From Gillisia hiemivivida (lineage in GTDB: Bacteria; Bacteroidota; Bacteroidia; Flavobacteriales; Flavobacteriaceae): 64,000 nt of DNA. Both the position numbers and the translations under genes were made by a program. Positions 54,615-64,000 of this stretch are shown here, piece by piece (within the stretch, counting starts at the first letter, position 1; every line of letters starts with the position of its first letter). The stretch lies in NCBI RefSeq assembly GCF_007997295.1, contig NZ_VORY01000001.1, positions 461,730 through 525,729 on the forward strand, given 5' to 3'. A model generated the notes under the pieces. The model saw nothing but the letters and a program-made list of their open reading frames with translations, was not told the origin of the DNA and ran no database searches.

Positions 54615-56057
54615 TTAAAATTCTGCATTTTGAGGTGTTCTAGGGAAAGGGATCACATCTCTTATGTTTGTCATTCCGGTTACAAATAGAACCAACCTTT
54701 CGAAACCAAGTCCGAAACCACTGTGAACACAAGTTCCAAATTTACGGGTATCTAAATACCACCAAAGTTCTTTTTCGTCGATGTCTAAGGCCTTCATTTT
54801 CTCTTTAAGAACATCTAAACGTTCCTCTCTTTGCGAGCCTCCAACAATTTCTCCAATCCCCGGAAATAGGATATCCATAGCTCTTACTGTTTTACCGTCT
54901 TCATTAAGACGCATATAAAAAGCCTTGATATTTGCAGGATAATCAAAAAGGATCACAGGGCATTTAAAGTGTTTTTCAACTAAAAAGCGTTCATGCTCAC
55001 TTTGAAGATCTGCTCCCCATTCTTCAATTGGGTATTGGAATTTTTTCTTTTTGTTCGGCTTAGAATTTTTTAAGATATCTATCGCTTCAGTATAACTTAC
55101 TCTTTTGAAATTATTCTCTGTTACGAATTTTAATTTTTCTAGTAAGTCTAGTTCACTTCGCTCTGCAGCTGGTTTTGTCTTTTCATCGTCCTTCAATCTG
55201 TTTTCAAGAAATTCAAGATCATCTTTACAATTCTCCAGAACATAAGAAACCACATATTTTATAAAATCTTCTGCAAGATCCATGTTTCCATCCAGGTCAC
55301 AAAAAGCAACTTCTGGCTCTATCATCCAAAATTCTGCTAAATGCCTGGAAGTATTAGAATTTTCTGCTCTAAAAGTTGGTCCAAAAGTATATACCTGGCC
55401 AAGTCCCATTGCATAAGTTTCAGCTTCTAATTGACCAGAGACGGTAAGATTTGTTTCTTTTCCGAAGAAATCTTCTTTATAATTTATATTCCCTTTTTCG
55501 TCTCTTTCAGGATTATTCAAATCCATTCCAGTTACCTTGAACATTTCTCCAGCACCTTCGGCATCACTACCTGTAATTATTGGAGTGTTCACGTAATGGA
55601 AATTATTCTGCTGAAAATAACTATGTACCGCAAAAGACAGCTTGCTACGAACACGCATCACCGCTCCAAAGGTATTGGTACGAATCCTTAAATGTGCTTG
55701 TTCCCGTAATTTTTCAAGGCTATGTTTTTTTGGAGACAAGATCGTTAATTTCACCTCTTCTGGATTGGCATCACCAAGAATCTCTAAAGAAGTTACCTCT
55801 ACTTCAACACTTTGCTGGCTCCCCAAACTTTCTTTTAAAGTCCCTTTGATCATTAAAGCAGCTCCTACAGTAATTCGTTTTAAAACATCTTCTGGAGTGT
55901 TTTCAAAATCAATAACACATTGTATGTTATTTATGGTAGAACCATCATTTACGGCTATAAATCTATTACTTCTAAAAGATCGTACCCATCCTTTTACTTC
56001 AACCTCCTGTAAGAATTGATCGCTGTTTAATAAATCAGCAATTTTTGCTTTTATCAT
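54615..56057 (-). CDS. asnS: Asparaginyl-tRNA synthetase
   Basis: The 480-residue class II synthetase has an N-terminal OB anticodon domain (VKGWVRSFRSNRFIAVNDG). Motif 2 is in FGPTFRAENSNTSRHLAEFWMIEPE and motif 3 in GFGLGFERLVLFVTGM near the C-terminus. Presence of this enzyme means asparagine is charged directly rather than by transamidation of misacylated tRNA. The start at 56057 gives MIKAKIADLL as in relatives; the frame is open to 56084. Confidence 0.97.
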   Translation of the reverse strand: MIKAKIADLLNSDQFLQEVEVKGWVRSFRSNRFIAVNDGSTINNIQCVIDFENTPEDVLKRITVGAALMIKGTLKESLGSQQSVEVEVTSLEILGDANPEEVKLTILSPKKHSLEKLREQAHLRIRTNTFGAVMRVRSKLSFAVHSYFQQNNFHYVNTPIITGSDAEGAGEMFKVTGMDLNNPERDEKGNINYKEDFFGKETNLTVSGQLEAETYAMGLGQVYTFGPTFRAENSNTSRHLAEFWMIEPEVAFCDLDGNMDLAEDFIKYVVSYVLENCKDDLEFLENRLKDDEKTKPAAERSELDLLEKLKFVTENNFKRVSYTEAIDILKNSKPNKKKKFQYPIEEWGADLQSEHERFLVEKHFKCPVILFDYPANIKAFYMRLNEDGKTVRAMDILFPGIGEIVGGSQREERLDVLKEKMKALDIDEKELWWYLDTRKFGTCVHSGFGLGFERLVLFVTGMTNIRDVIPFPRTPQNAEF

Positions 56058-56128
56058 TTTACATATATTTTTATAGGGATTCAAAGATAATTTTTCCTTG
56101 CTAGCTTAACAAGAACCCCATATTTATT

Positions 56129-56186
56129 TTCCCTCATTGAGGTTTTTATTCTCCATCCAAATAGCTATCGGGATGACTCGAAATTT
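56129..56186. repeat. REP-like repeat, copy A
   Basis: The core is CCCTCATTGAGG, then TTTTTATTCTCC, AGCTATCGGGATG and ACTCGAAATTTT. The same order of blocks recurs at 58691, 62022 and 62151. Confidence 0.55.
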
Positions 56187-56215
56187 TAATTATGTTTCGA
56201 ACATTGATTCTTAAG

Positions 56216-58639
56216 CTAAGCTCGAGGTATCTGATCATCATTTTCGTCATCTGATAAATCATCGTCCTCATTCTCGATAATCTGCATAGAAGGTTCCTTT
56301 AAGATCTCTTTATTGGCAATACTCTTTTCTAAAGAAAGCAACAGCGATGGCAATAACAACAAGTTAGATAACATGGCAAATAAAAGAGTTGCTGAAACCA
56401 ATCCTCCCAAGGCTACGGTACCTCCGAAACTACTAATCATAAATACTGAAAATCCGAAGAACAAGACTATAGAAGTATAAAACATACTTACTGTAGTTTC
56501 TCTTAAAGAAGCATACACAGATCTTTTGATCTTCCAGTTGTTTGCTTTTAATTCCTGCCTATATTTTGCCAGAAAATGTATGGTGTCGTCAACCGAGATT
56601 CCGAAAGCAATACTAAATACTAGAATTGTAGACGGTTTAATAGGTATTCCTATAAAGCCCATCATTCCTGCGGTTATAATTAATGGTAACAAGTTAGGTA
56701 TTAGCGAGATGAGGATCATTCTGAAAGATCTGAACATCCATGCCATTAATAATGCAATCAATAATATAGCAAGCGAGAGTGAAATGATAAGGTTTTTCAC
56801 TAAATAGGTGGTTCCTTTTTGGAAAATCAGTGCTTTCCCGGTAAGGGAGATATCATATCTATCTGGAGGAAATATTTTATTGATCTGAGGCCATAAGCCG
56901 GTTTCAATTCGCTCCATTTCTTCTGTGCCAATATCCTTCATAAATGTAGTCATTCTGGCATATCGCCCTGTGGTGTCTACATATGAATTTAACAGATTAC
57001 CTTCAGAAGAAATTCCTTTTAAATAAGGAGCGATGAAGTTTTGTTCCTGAGAAGTGGGTAATTGGTAATACTTTGGATTCCCATTATAATAAGCCTGCTT
57101 AGAATATTTAGCGAGTCTTACCAGGGATAGGGGAGAAGATAATTCTGGAACCTCATCTATAGTATTCTCCAATCTTTCCATTTTCTTTAAAGTGGAAAGT
57201 TTTAGTGCACCTTTAGGCTTCTTAGTGTCTATTAAGATCTCCAATGGCATTACTCCGTTGAATTCTTCTTCAAAAAATTCGATATCTTTGAAAAAAGCTG
57301 CATCCTGTGGCATATCCTCCAACAAACTTCCTGAGGTCTTAATGGTATAAATACCTATAATGCTTAATACTAATAACGAAATGGAAGCAATATAGATAGC
57401 AATCCTATGATCACGAACCATACGTTCCACCCAATCTACAAATCCGCCGATCCATTTTTTGTTGAGATGCTTTAGGTGCTTGTCTTTTGGTAAAGACATA
57501 TAGCTATAGATAATCGGGATGATTACCAGGCTTAAAATAAAAATGGCAATAATGTTAATGGAGGCGACAATACCAAATTCCTTTAATAGCTTACTGTCTG
57601 TAAGTATAAAGGTTGCAAAGCCAGAAGCAGTTGTTAGGTTGGTAAGTAAGGTTGCATTTCCGACCTTGGTGATAACGCGTTGTAAGGACTTTGCCTTATT
57701 TCCGTGGTTTTTGATCTCCAGCTGATATTTATTGATCAGGAAAATACAATTGGGGACTCCAATTACAATGATAAGAGGAGGGATAAGAGCTGTAAGTACA
57801 GTGATCTCATAATGCAATAAACCAATTACCCCAAAGGCCCACATTACGCCAATAAGAACGGTAACCATTGAGATTAAAGTTGCTCTAACAGATCTGAAGA
57901 AAAAGAAGAAGATCAAAGAGGTTACAAGTAACGCTCCCCCAATAAATAAACCTATTTCGTCTATGATGTTTTGTGAGTTCAATGTTCTTATGTATGGCAT
58001 CCCAGACACGTATACATTGATGTCATTATCTAGCTCGAATTGCTTAATAAGCGGACCCAACTCCTCTATAACAAAGATCTTTCGTTCTTTGGAGTTAACT
58101 ATTTCTTCTTTAATATAAAGTGCTGTTTGTACGGTATTGGTATTATTGCTATAAACCAGATTATCGTAGAAAGGCAGTTTATTAAAAATCTCATCTTTAT
58201 ACCCAGCAACTTGAGTACTATCCAATTTTCCCTTTTTGAGTAACGGAACCATCTCAAACCTCTTAGGGTCATCGAATTTTTGTAATTTCTTTAAGTTGCC
58301 AAGAGAAATTACACTTTCTAATTCGGGATAAGTTTGTAATTTTTCTGAAAGTTTATTCCAGGCATTGAATTTTTCAGGAGTAAAAAGGGTGGAATCGTTT
58401 ACCGCAAGAACTATAATGTTCCCTTCTTCCCCAAATTTGTCTAGAAAACTATTATAGGTGATGTTTATCTCGTGATCGTCTGGCAAAAGATTTGCCTCGG
58501 TATAAGAAAATCGCATATTTTGCCATTGTAAGGCAAGAAATATGGTAATACCAATAATAATAGCAATAATAACGAGCCTATTCCTAAGAATAACCCGAGC
58601 GATGGAATTCCAAAATCCAAAACTAAAAATTTTTGACAT
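56216..58639 (-). CDS. MMPL/RND-superfamily transporter
   Basis: From the ATG at 58639 the protein has 807 residues with two halves. Each half has an initial helix, a periplasmic domain and a block of five or six helices (for example ISIIFFF-type and IAFGISVDDTIHFLAKYR, the latter with the acidic residues typical of MMPL/patched-like pumps). Such proteins export lipids or hydrophobic compounds across the inner membrane. An acidic C-terminal tail (ENEDDDLSDDENDD) is unusual. The longer frame to 58690 is not needed. It stands alone between repeat copies A and B. Confidence 0.88.
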   Translation of the reverse strand: MSKIFSFGFWNSIARVILRNRLVIIAIIIGITIFLALQWQNMRFSYTEANLLPDDHEINITYNSFLDKFGEEGNIIVLAVNDSTLFTPEKFNAWNKLSEKLQTYPELESVISLGNLKKLQKFDDPKRFEMVPLLKKGKLDSTQVAGYKDEIFNKLPFYDNLVYSNNTNTVQTALYIKEEIVNSKERKIFVIEELGPLIKQFELDNDINVYVSGMPYIRTLNSQNIIDEIGLFIGGALLVTSLIFFFFFRSVRATLISMVTVLIGVMWAFGVIGLLHYEITVLTALIPPLIIVIGVPNCIFLINKYQLEIKNHGNKAKSLQRVITKVGNATLLTNLTTASGFATFILTDSKLLKEFGIVASINIIAIFILSLVIIPIIYSYMSLPKDKHLKHLNKKWIGGFVDWVERMVRDHRIAIYIASISLLVLSIIGIYTIKTSGSLLEDMPQDAAFFKDIEFFEEEFNGVMPLEILIDTKKPKGALKLSTLKKMERLENTIDEVPELSSPLSLVRLAKYSKQAYYNGNPKYYQLPTSQEQNFIAPYLKGISSEGNLLNSYVDTTGRYARMTTFMKDIGTEEMERIETGLWPQINKIFPPDRYDISLTGKALIFQKGTTYLVKNLIISLSLAILLIALLMAWMFRSFRMILISLIPNLLPLIITAGMMGFIGIPIKPSTILVFSIAFGISVDDTIHFLAKYRQELKANNWKIKRSVYASLRETTVSMFYTSIVLFFGFSVFMISSFGGTVALGGLVSATLLFAMLSNLLLLPSLLLSLEKSIANKEILKEPSMQIIENEDDDLSDDENDDQIPRA

Positions 58640-58690
58640 GCCTGTTTTTTGAGCGCGGGCAAAGTTAAGAAAAGCCTTGGTATTAAACAC

Positions 58691-58745
58691 TTATTGAGGG
58701 TTTAATTCTCGTCCCGATAGCTGTCGCGAGGCCTCGAATTTTCAA
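58691..58745. repeat. REP-like repeat, copy B
   Basis: The segment has ATTGAGGGTTTAATTCTC, then CCCGATAGCTGTCGCGAG and GCCTCGAATTTT, matching copies A, C and D in order. Confidence 0.6.
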
Positions 58746-58857
58746 AAGTATTTTCCATCCTGATTATTATCAAGATATCGCTTATGAGCCTTCCCTCAAC
58801 TTTCGGAATGGCTTGTCCTGAGGTTCTTGATCTGGTTTTAAGCAAGTATTCTAATTT

Positions 58858-61326
58858 CTAAATTTTTAGGTTCAGGGTAAACTTAAAGGAGAAATTTTCT
58901 TTGAAGGTTGGTAGGTGATAGGCGCCGTACCTGTAGGCGAAACTAAGCCCAAAACCACCAAGCAGTTTGTTGAGTTCTAAGCCGGCTTCAGAATAACCGT
59001 GCTTTAAGGAATTGAATTCGATATTTTGATGCGCCTCAATATTATTAAAGTTTCCAATTATAAATCTATTAAGAAGAGCCAGTTCGGGTTTGTAAGTATC
59101 GGTAATTCTTATTGGACGAAACTGATGTCTAATGTGCAGCGCAGCTTGGCGATCACTAAAAAACTCATTAAAGTACATCGTTTCAAAACTGATCTTTCCT
59201 GCTATGGAGAATCTATTTAAGATTTCTGCTTTATTAGGATTGTTCGGGAAGGCGTGAAATGCATGTGTAAGCGGGATATCTCCAAAAGCATAATTTCCCT
59301 CTAATGTAAATTGAGTGTTAGAAAGATCCAGCCTATTTACTTGATATTCTACTTTTAATCCAACTTTGGTGAAATCAAAATCTCCCCCTAAAATATTCGA
59401 AAAACTTTTTGATACCTGCCCTGTGAACTGTGGATATCCTTTGTTAATTACCTGGTTGCTTTCTGGGGTATTCAAAAATGTACTAAAAGGACGATATAAG
59501 AAACCGAGTGTGGCTTCTGTAATGGTGTAATCTGTATATAGTTGATTACTATTTACAAAACCATAATCTCCTATTTGTGAGATATCACTTTTATTAATCA
59601 CCCATTCTGTCGCTAGTTTTGGAGTGAACCTATGGGTGAGTCCAGCTTGTAGTGCTTTATACTTGTAGTAAAAAGTAATGTTTGCAAATCGGGGTTCTAG
59701 GATGGAGAAATCATTGACACTTTTCAAATATTTATAGGCTCCTACTTCACTAATATCATCGCTATATTCAATATCTAACCAAGTGTCGCTACGTTTTCTT
59801 AGCAACTTTCCTGCACCAATTCCATATTTGAACTTTGCATCTTTAAAACCATAAACTAGATAACCATGTAGTCTTATTTTTTCAGAAAAATCAGCATTAG
59901 TTGTTCCTCCAGCTCCTAGCCGAATCCCTTCGTAATTGTTGAATTTAAAAAATTTACTGATATCGAAATCCCACATTCCGGCAGGTAAACTACCATTGGA
60001 AATCGCTTTTTTAAATCTGATCTTAGACTCTATGTTTCGAGTTCTTATTATACTGTCAACTTTTTGAGAAGTAAGCTCATCTTTTATTGTAAAAGGAATT
60101 TGTCGTTTGGCTTCCCAGTAATTAACAGACTTTTCATTTGCATCTTTTAATACATTTATAGTGGCTGCATATTTTGGAAAGGAAACTTCTTGGTTGAACT
60201 GAACATCGTAATTCACTGTAGTGGATTCCAAAAACAAACCCGATTCCACTTCTCCAGATCCAATAACCGTATTTAAAATAGATTTTTTACGCTGCACTGT
60301 TCCTAAAGAAATACTTCCGCCAAATACAGAAATATCTTTACCTCCTGTACCAGGTTTTAATGTGATGGTTTGACCGCTGGGGAACCACAAATCTTGGTCA
60401 TCATAATAATTATAGTTATGATCTATCACTAAATTTACCGCACCAAGCAGTTGTGCGGTTGCTTTTTGAATAGCATAGCTCGTGGTGTCTATGTATAAAA
60501 CACCTTCTAATCCTGCGACTTTCTTTTCCCTTTTCGGTTTAAAGTAGATCATATAAGAAGGTCTTCCTTCTACGCTTGTAGTGTCTAATATTTTATAAGA
60601 ATAATTATTGAATGCCCCATTTGCAAGAGGGCCTGCATAATCTGTATCAAATAATTGATAGTTGTTCTTGTAAAGAGAAAGAGGTTCTGCTTTTAAAGCC
60701 AATACATCGTAAACTGGCTTGTTAAAACCTGCCGTCTTGATGCCTTCTACTAATTCTTTTCTCTTATTGGGTTTAATAAATAAGTGAGTTGCAGTTTTTT
60801 CTGAAAGATAGGCTCGACCTTGATTGATGATCGTCCTAATTTCGATATTAGAAGTATCAGTTTGGGTACTAATACCTGAAGCATCATTATCTATAATAAA
60901 TTTGTTGTAGCTTTTATATTGAAAGCTATTCAAAGCCTTCTCCGGGTCATTGTCATCTTTTCTTTCTATCGCTTTACGAATAATTTTATCTGTAGGGCTT
61001 TCTTCAGAATACAACATCACAGCCGAAAGGTCTTCAGTAAATGGCTGCAGTTTTATAATGTAGAAATCTGAAAACTTAGTGACTTCAATTTCTTTACTGG
61101 AAAAACCAATGTAAGAAACTTTCAAAATAGAGTCTTGTGCAGTTAATTGTAAACTAAAGCTTCCGTCTATATTGGTAAGAGTTTGTTTTTTTTCTGAAAT
61201 CTTTATGGTAGCATAGGCTAGAGGATCACCATTTTCAGAATTTATTACCTGGCCATTAATAGTGTTTTGACCGATAAGGCTAGAATATGAAATAATAAAT
61301 AAAGCTAGGGTAAGTAGTGTTCGCAT
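58858..61326 (-). CDS. DUF5686 outer-membrane protein with carboxypeptidase-regulatory-like domain
   Basis: The 822-residue protein has a signal peptide (to about SLIGQ), then a CarboxypepD_reg-like beta-sandwich (about residues 22-95; INGQVINSENGDPLAYATI). A periplasmic beta-rich middle follows, then a predicted outer-membrane barrel with strands such as RLHGYLVYGFKDAKFKYGIG and an aromatic-rich end (FKFTLNLKI). This is the DUF5686 layout, common in Bacteroidota and of unknown function. No TonB box or plug domain is evident, so it is not a classical SusC transporter. It is separated from frr by a terminator. Confidence 0.85.
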   Translation of the reverse strand: MRTLLTLALFIISYSSLIGQNTINGQVINSENGDPLAYATIKISEKKQTLTNIDGSFSLQLTAQDSILKVSYIGFSSKEIEVTKFSDFYIIKLQPFTEDLSAVMLYSEESPTDKIIRKAIERKDDNDPEKALNSFQYKSYNKFIIDNDASGISTQTDTSNIEIRTIINQGRAYLSEKTATHLFIKPNKRKELVEGIKTAGFNKPVYDVLALKAEPLSLYKNNYQLFDTDYAGPLANGAFNNYSYKILDTTSVEGRPSYMIYFKPKREKKVAGLEGVLYIDTTSYAIQKATAQLLGAVNLVIDHNYNYYDDQDLWFPSGQTITLKPGTGGKDISVFGGSISLGTVQRKKSILNTVIGSGEVESGLFLESTTVNYDVQFNQEVSFPKYAATINVLKDANEKSVNYWEAKRQIPFTIKDELTSQKVDSIIRTRNIESKIRFKKAISNGSLPAGMWDFDISKFFKFNNYEGIRLGAGGTTNADFSEKIRLHGYLVYGFKDAKFKYGIGAGKLLRKRSDTWLDIEYSDDISEVGAYKYLKSVNDFSILEPRFANITFYYKYKALQAGLTHRFTPKLATEWVINKSDISQIGDYGFVNSNQLYTDYTITEATLGFLYRPFSTFLNTPESNQVINKGYPQFTGQVSKSFSNILGGDFDFTKVGLKVEYQVNRLDLSNTQFTLEGNYAFGDIPLTHAFHAFPNNPNKAEILNRFSIAGKISFETMYFNEFFSDRQAALHIRHQFRPIRITDTYKPELALLNRFIIGNFNNIEAHQNIEFNSLKHGYSEAGLELNKLLGGFGLSFAYRYGAYHLPTFKENFSFKFTLNLKI

Positions 61327-61359
61327 AGATTTATCATTCCTAAGGCTAGTTGACCTAAA

Positions 61360-61425
61360 AAAATCGGCTTTAAAATATTTATAATACTTAGGTTAAACCA
61401 AATATAATATTCTAAAGCCGATTTT
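61360..61425 (-). terminator. Long stem-loop, probable frr terminator
   Basis: AAAATCGGCTTTA (61360-61372) and TAAAGCCGATTTT (61413-61425) form a 13-bp perfect stem around a 40-nt AT-rich loop. On the minus strand it lies 26 bp past the frr stop and ends in a T run. Confidence 0.75.
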
Positions 61426-61450
61426 GATATATTTTAAGAGGATCTTAGGT

Positions 61451-62005
61451 TTAGATCGTCATGATTTCTTTTTCTTTAACATCTAAACTAGCATCTACTT
61501 TTTTAATATGAGTGTCTGTTAAAGTCTGAATATTTTCTTCAGCAATTTTAGTTTCATCTTCAGAGATCTCTAATTTCTTGATATCGTTATTAGCAACTTT
61601 TCTGTCATTTCTAATCCCGATCTTAGCTTCTTCAGCTTCAGCTTTTGCTTGCTTAACCAGTTCTTTACGTCTTTCTTCAGTTAAAGGCGGAACGCTAATG
61701 ATAACACTTTCACCATTGTTCATAGGATTAAAGCCAAGATTAGCGAACATGATCCCTTTTTCAATGGCAGTTATCGAGCTTTTCTCGTATGGCTGGATAG
61801 TAAGTGTTCTCGCATCTGGCGTGTTGATGTTTGCAACTTGTGCTAAAGGAGTCATGCTACCATAATATTCTACCATTACACTTCCAAGCATGGCAGGAGT
61901 TGCTTTTCCAGCACGAATATTAAGAAACTGTTTCTCTAAATGCTTAATAGCATTGTGCATGTTCTCTTCTGTACTCTCTAGAATAAATTTTAAATCTTCG
62001 TTCAT
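61451..62005 (-). CDS. frr: Ribosome recycling factor
   Basis: The 184-residue protein matches ribosome recycling factor throughout: HLEKQFLNIRAGKATPAMLGSV, YGSMTPLAQVANINTPDARTL, PYEKSSITAIEKGI, LGFNPMNNGE and PPLTEERRKELVKQAK. It splits post-termination ribosomes together with EF-G. It follows pyrH on the same strand, the usual pyrH-frr order in bacteria. The 222-bp gap between them holds two REP-like repeats. Confidence 0.98.
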   Translation of the reverse strand: MNEDLKFILESTEENMHNAIKHLEKQFLNIRAGKATPAMLGSVMVEYYGSMTPLAQVANINTPDARTLTIQPYEKSSITAIEKGIMFANLGFNPMNNGESVIISVPPLTEERRKELVKQAKAEAEEAKIGIRNDRKVANNDIKKLEISEDETKIAEENIQTLTDTHIKKVDASLDVKEKEIMTI

Positions 62006-62021
62006 ATTATTTAAACTTTAA

Positions 62022-62078
62022 TACCTCAATAAGTGTTTAATTCTCCAACCCGACAGCTATCGGGATGCCTCGATTTTT
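62022..62078. repeat. REP-like repeat, copy C
   Basis: ACCTCAATAAGTGTTTAATT is followed by CCCGACAGCTATCGGGATG and CCTCGATTTTT. The middle block is a CCCGA/TCGGG palindrome. It lies immediately upstream of the frr start. Confidence 0.6.
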
Positions 62079-62150
62079 AAAAATTAGTTTTCAAATTTCT
62101 TTTCTTGTGCACTTGGCAACAATTAACTTAAAAAAGTTTGTATTTTTTAA

Positions 62151-62220
62151 TCCCTCATTGAGGGTTTAATTCCCCGAGGCCTGCCCGAAACATTCAGGCG
62201 GGCTTGCCTCGAGGTTATTG
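62151..62220. repeat. REP-like repeat, copy D
   Basis: CCCTCATTGAGGGTTTAATT is followed by a GC-rich palindrome: CGAGGC and GCCTCG outside, GCCCG and CGGGC inside, around AAACATTCAGG. It lies just after the pyrH stop codon. Confidence 0.6.
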
Positions 62221-62227
62221 ATTTTAC

Positions 62228-62935
62228 TTATAAATTTACTTTAGTTCCAATAGTCTCACCTGTAACCACTTTTAACAGATTCCCCTTGGTATTCATATCG
62301 AATACAATTATTGGTAATTCATTCTCCTGGCTAAGTGTAAATGCTGTTGTATCCATCACTTTTAAACCTTTGCGAATTACGTCATCGAAAGTGATAAAAT
62401 CGAATTTTGTAGCTTCTTTATCTTTTTCAGGGTCTGCGGTATAAATACCATCTACTCTGGTTCCTTTCAATATAACGTCTGCATGGATCTCTATTGCTCT
62501 AAGAACGGCAGCAGAATCTGTAGTGAAATATGGATTTCCTGTACCTCCACCAAAAATTACAACACGCCCTTTTTCTAAGTGACGAATTGCTCTTCTTCTT
62601 ATAAAAGGTTCTGCAACTTCATTTATTTGGATGGCAGATTGTAATCTTGTTTGTATGCCTGCATCTTCCAAGGATCCTTGTAATGCAAGTCCATTAATAA
62701 CAGTTGCAAGCATTCCCATATGATCTCCTTGTACTCTGTCCATTCCTTTACTTGCGCCGGCAACGCCTCTAAAAATATTTCCACCTCCTATGACAATGGC
62801 AATCTCAACACCTTTATCTATCACAGTTTTTATTTCCTGTGCATATTCGGCCAAACGGTCAGGATCTATCCCGTACTGTCTTTCGCCCATTAATGATTCG
62901 CCTGATAATTTAAGAAGAATTCTTTTGTAGTGCAT
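62228..62935 (-). CDS. pyrH: UMP kinase
   Basis: From the ATG at 62935 the protein has 235 residues with the amino-acid-kinase fold: [12 protein letters not shown] (phosphate-binding Lys), [48 protein letters not shown] and [14 protein letters not shown]. It phosphorylates UMP to UDP. The open frame extends to 62986, but this start gives the family N-terminus. It is upstream of frr on the same strand. Confidence 0.97.
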   Translation of the reverse strand: MHYKRILLKLSGESLMGERQYGIDPDRLAEYAQEIKTVIDKGVEIAIVIGGGNIFRGVAGASKGMDRVQGDHMGMLATVINGLALQGSLEDAGIQTRLQSAIQINEVAEPFIRRRAIRHLEKGRVVIFGGGTGNPYFTTDSAAVLRAIEIHADVILKGTRVDGIYTADPEKDKEATKFDFITFDDVIRKGLKVMDTTAFTLSQENELPIIVFDMNTKGNLLKVVTGETIGTKVNL

Positions 62936-63164
62936 ATCCTGTTTATAGATGAATGGTGCAAATATAGACAATATCTTAAATTGCAAAGAATCTCTGGCGC
63001 CCTATTGTAATTAAGCTTTGATATTTAGGGTAATTTTAAGTTTGTAATCTTGCTGAAGTTGATAATACTGGGCTTCTAGCCATTTCTCCCTAAGAACTGA
63101 CACACATGAAAATGGCCGGGTTTTTGTTATATTTGAATTGTAAAAAACAACAAATTAAAAAGAA

Positions 63165-63851
63165 ATGATAGGATATTATATAATTGCAGGACTCATATTT
63201 GCCGTGAGTTGGTATGTGAGCAACAAATTAAAAAGCAAATTTAAAAAGTACTCGAAAGTTCATCTTCAAAACGGAATGAGCGGAAAAGAGATCGCTGAAA
63301 AAATGCTTTCTGATAATGGAATAACCGATGTGAAAGTAATTTCTACTCCTGGAATGTTATCAGATCATTACAACCCACAGAAAAAAACCGTCAATTTAAG
63401 TGAAGGTGTTTATACGCAACGAAATGCAGCGGCCGCGGCAGTTGCAGCTCACGAGTGTGGACACGCGATACAGCACGCGCAGGCATATAGCTGGTTAGGA
63501 ATGCGTAGCCAGCTTGTGCCAATTGTAAGTGTAGCGTCTAAACTTTCTACATGGGTGATCATGGGTGGACTGGTGTTAATGGCAATGACTTCTTTAGGAA
63601 GTACTGTATTATTAATTGGAATTATTCTTTTTGGGATGGGAACCTTGTTTAGTTTTGTAACCTTACCTGTAGAATATGATGCAAGTAAAAGAGCTTTGGT
63701 GTGGTTGGAAACTGAAAATATGTTAACCGCAGTAGAACACGATGCAGCAGAAGATTCTTTGAAATGGGCAGCTAGAACTTATGTAGTTGCTGCAATTGGT
63801 TCTTTAGCAACCTTGCTTTATTTTGTAAGTATTTATTTAGGAAGAGATTAA
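63165..63851 (+). CDS. Zinc metallopeptidase (YugP-type membrane protein)
   Basis: The 228-residue protein has an N-terminal membrane helix (about 2-20) and a Gly/Asn-rich segment. The zinc motif HECGH follows (His96, Glu97, His100) after NAAAAAVAAHE, with two further membrane helices (about 128-170) and one near the end. It matches the DUF/YugP-type membrane metallopeptidases; substrate is unknown. It begins a new plus-strand unit, divergent from pyrH. Confidence 0.9.
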   Translation: MIGYYIIAGLIFAVSWYVSNKLKSKFKKYSKVHLQNGMSGKEIAEKMLSDNGITDVKVISTPGMLSDHYNPQKKTVNLSEGVYTQRNAAAAAVAAHECGHAIQHAQAYSWLGMRSQLVPIVSVASKLSTWVIMGGLVLMAMTSLGSTVLLIGIILFGMGTLFSFVTLPVEYDASKRALVWLETENMLTAVEHDAAEDSLKWAARTYVVAAIGSLATLLYFVSIYLGRD

Positions 63852-64000
63852 AGAATACTGAAATAATCCAATGGCTCCTATGTTTGCATTTGGAATAAAT
63901 TTCTAGTTTTACAGATATAAGTGAAAGGGGGTAAGAGTCAACCGATGGCTAGATAATCATAAGATATATCGACCGATAGATAGGACCTTATCCTTTTATA
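63852..64000. other. Window end, no gene seen
   Basis: 149 bp of AT-rich sequence with no complete gene or repeat recognised. Confidence 0.4.

Overview
The window looks like a chromosomal segment of a member of the Flavobacteriaceae (Bacteroidota), probably marine and related to Gramella or Gillisia; the genus is inference. Supporting signs are AT-rich DNA, Bacteroidota-type promoter elements (TTTG then TAnnTTTG), few Shine-Dalgarno sequences, TAATG gene overlaps, and typical lineage genes: a DUF5686 outer-membrane protein, a TetR-TolC-MFP-RND efflux operon, an ExbB/ExbD cluster with a PorT-like barrel, an SDR-type threonine dehydrogenase and M13/M28 lipoprotein peptidases.

Layout. 0-11 kb holds a tandem ABM-like protein, a zinc-ribbon protein, a CBS protein, two M28 peptidases, a YeeZ-like SDR and an M13 peptidase. 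The gaps between them are rich in repeats: a nested foldback element near 4.5 kb and seven copies of a 121-bp palindromic unit at 7.76-8.52 kb. At 11.2-11.7 kb a DUF559 endonuclease-like gene sits between inverted C4TAAAG4 palindromes. 11.9-25 kb is the most unusual part. It is a co-directional signalling block: a decayed FIST gene, a soluble histidine kinase, a 1939-residue kinase with eight repeats, a propeller-sensor kinase, a stand-alone receiver, a receiver fused to a class III nucleotide cyclase, and a membrane protein of the Pycsar effector (PycTM/DUF5706) type. 25-40 kb holds two lipoproteins, threonine dehydrogenase, a cold-shock protein, a ClC channel, aspS, the efflux operon with its regulator and operator, and a polyprenyl diphosphate synthase. 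40-48 kb holds sucA-sucB, small membrane and protease genes, tatD, an acyltransferase, asparaginase and tRNA-Ser. 48-64 kb holds the ExbB/ExbD operon, a PorT-like barrel, rpoN, an RluA synthase, asnS, an MMPL transporter, a DUF5686 protein, frr, pyrH and a zinc peptidase, with REP-like repeats in several gaps.

How genes work together. The central hypothesis is that the 12.4-25 kb block is one phosphorelay. Cytoplasmic and periplasmic sensors would phosphorylate two receivers, one of which controls synthesis of a cyclic nucleotide that is read by the PycTM-like membrane protein. This resembles a Pycsar pair (cyclase plus effector) placed under two-component control, which I do not know as a described architecture. 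The cyclase has a Lys/Thr base-recognition pair typical of class IIIb adenylyl cyclases, so cAMP is the likelier product. Defence is only one possible role. The remaining genes are largely housekeeping: 2-oxoglutarate dehydrogenase, aminoacyl-tRNA synthetases, ribosome recycling and UMP kinase.
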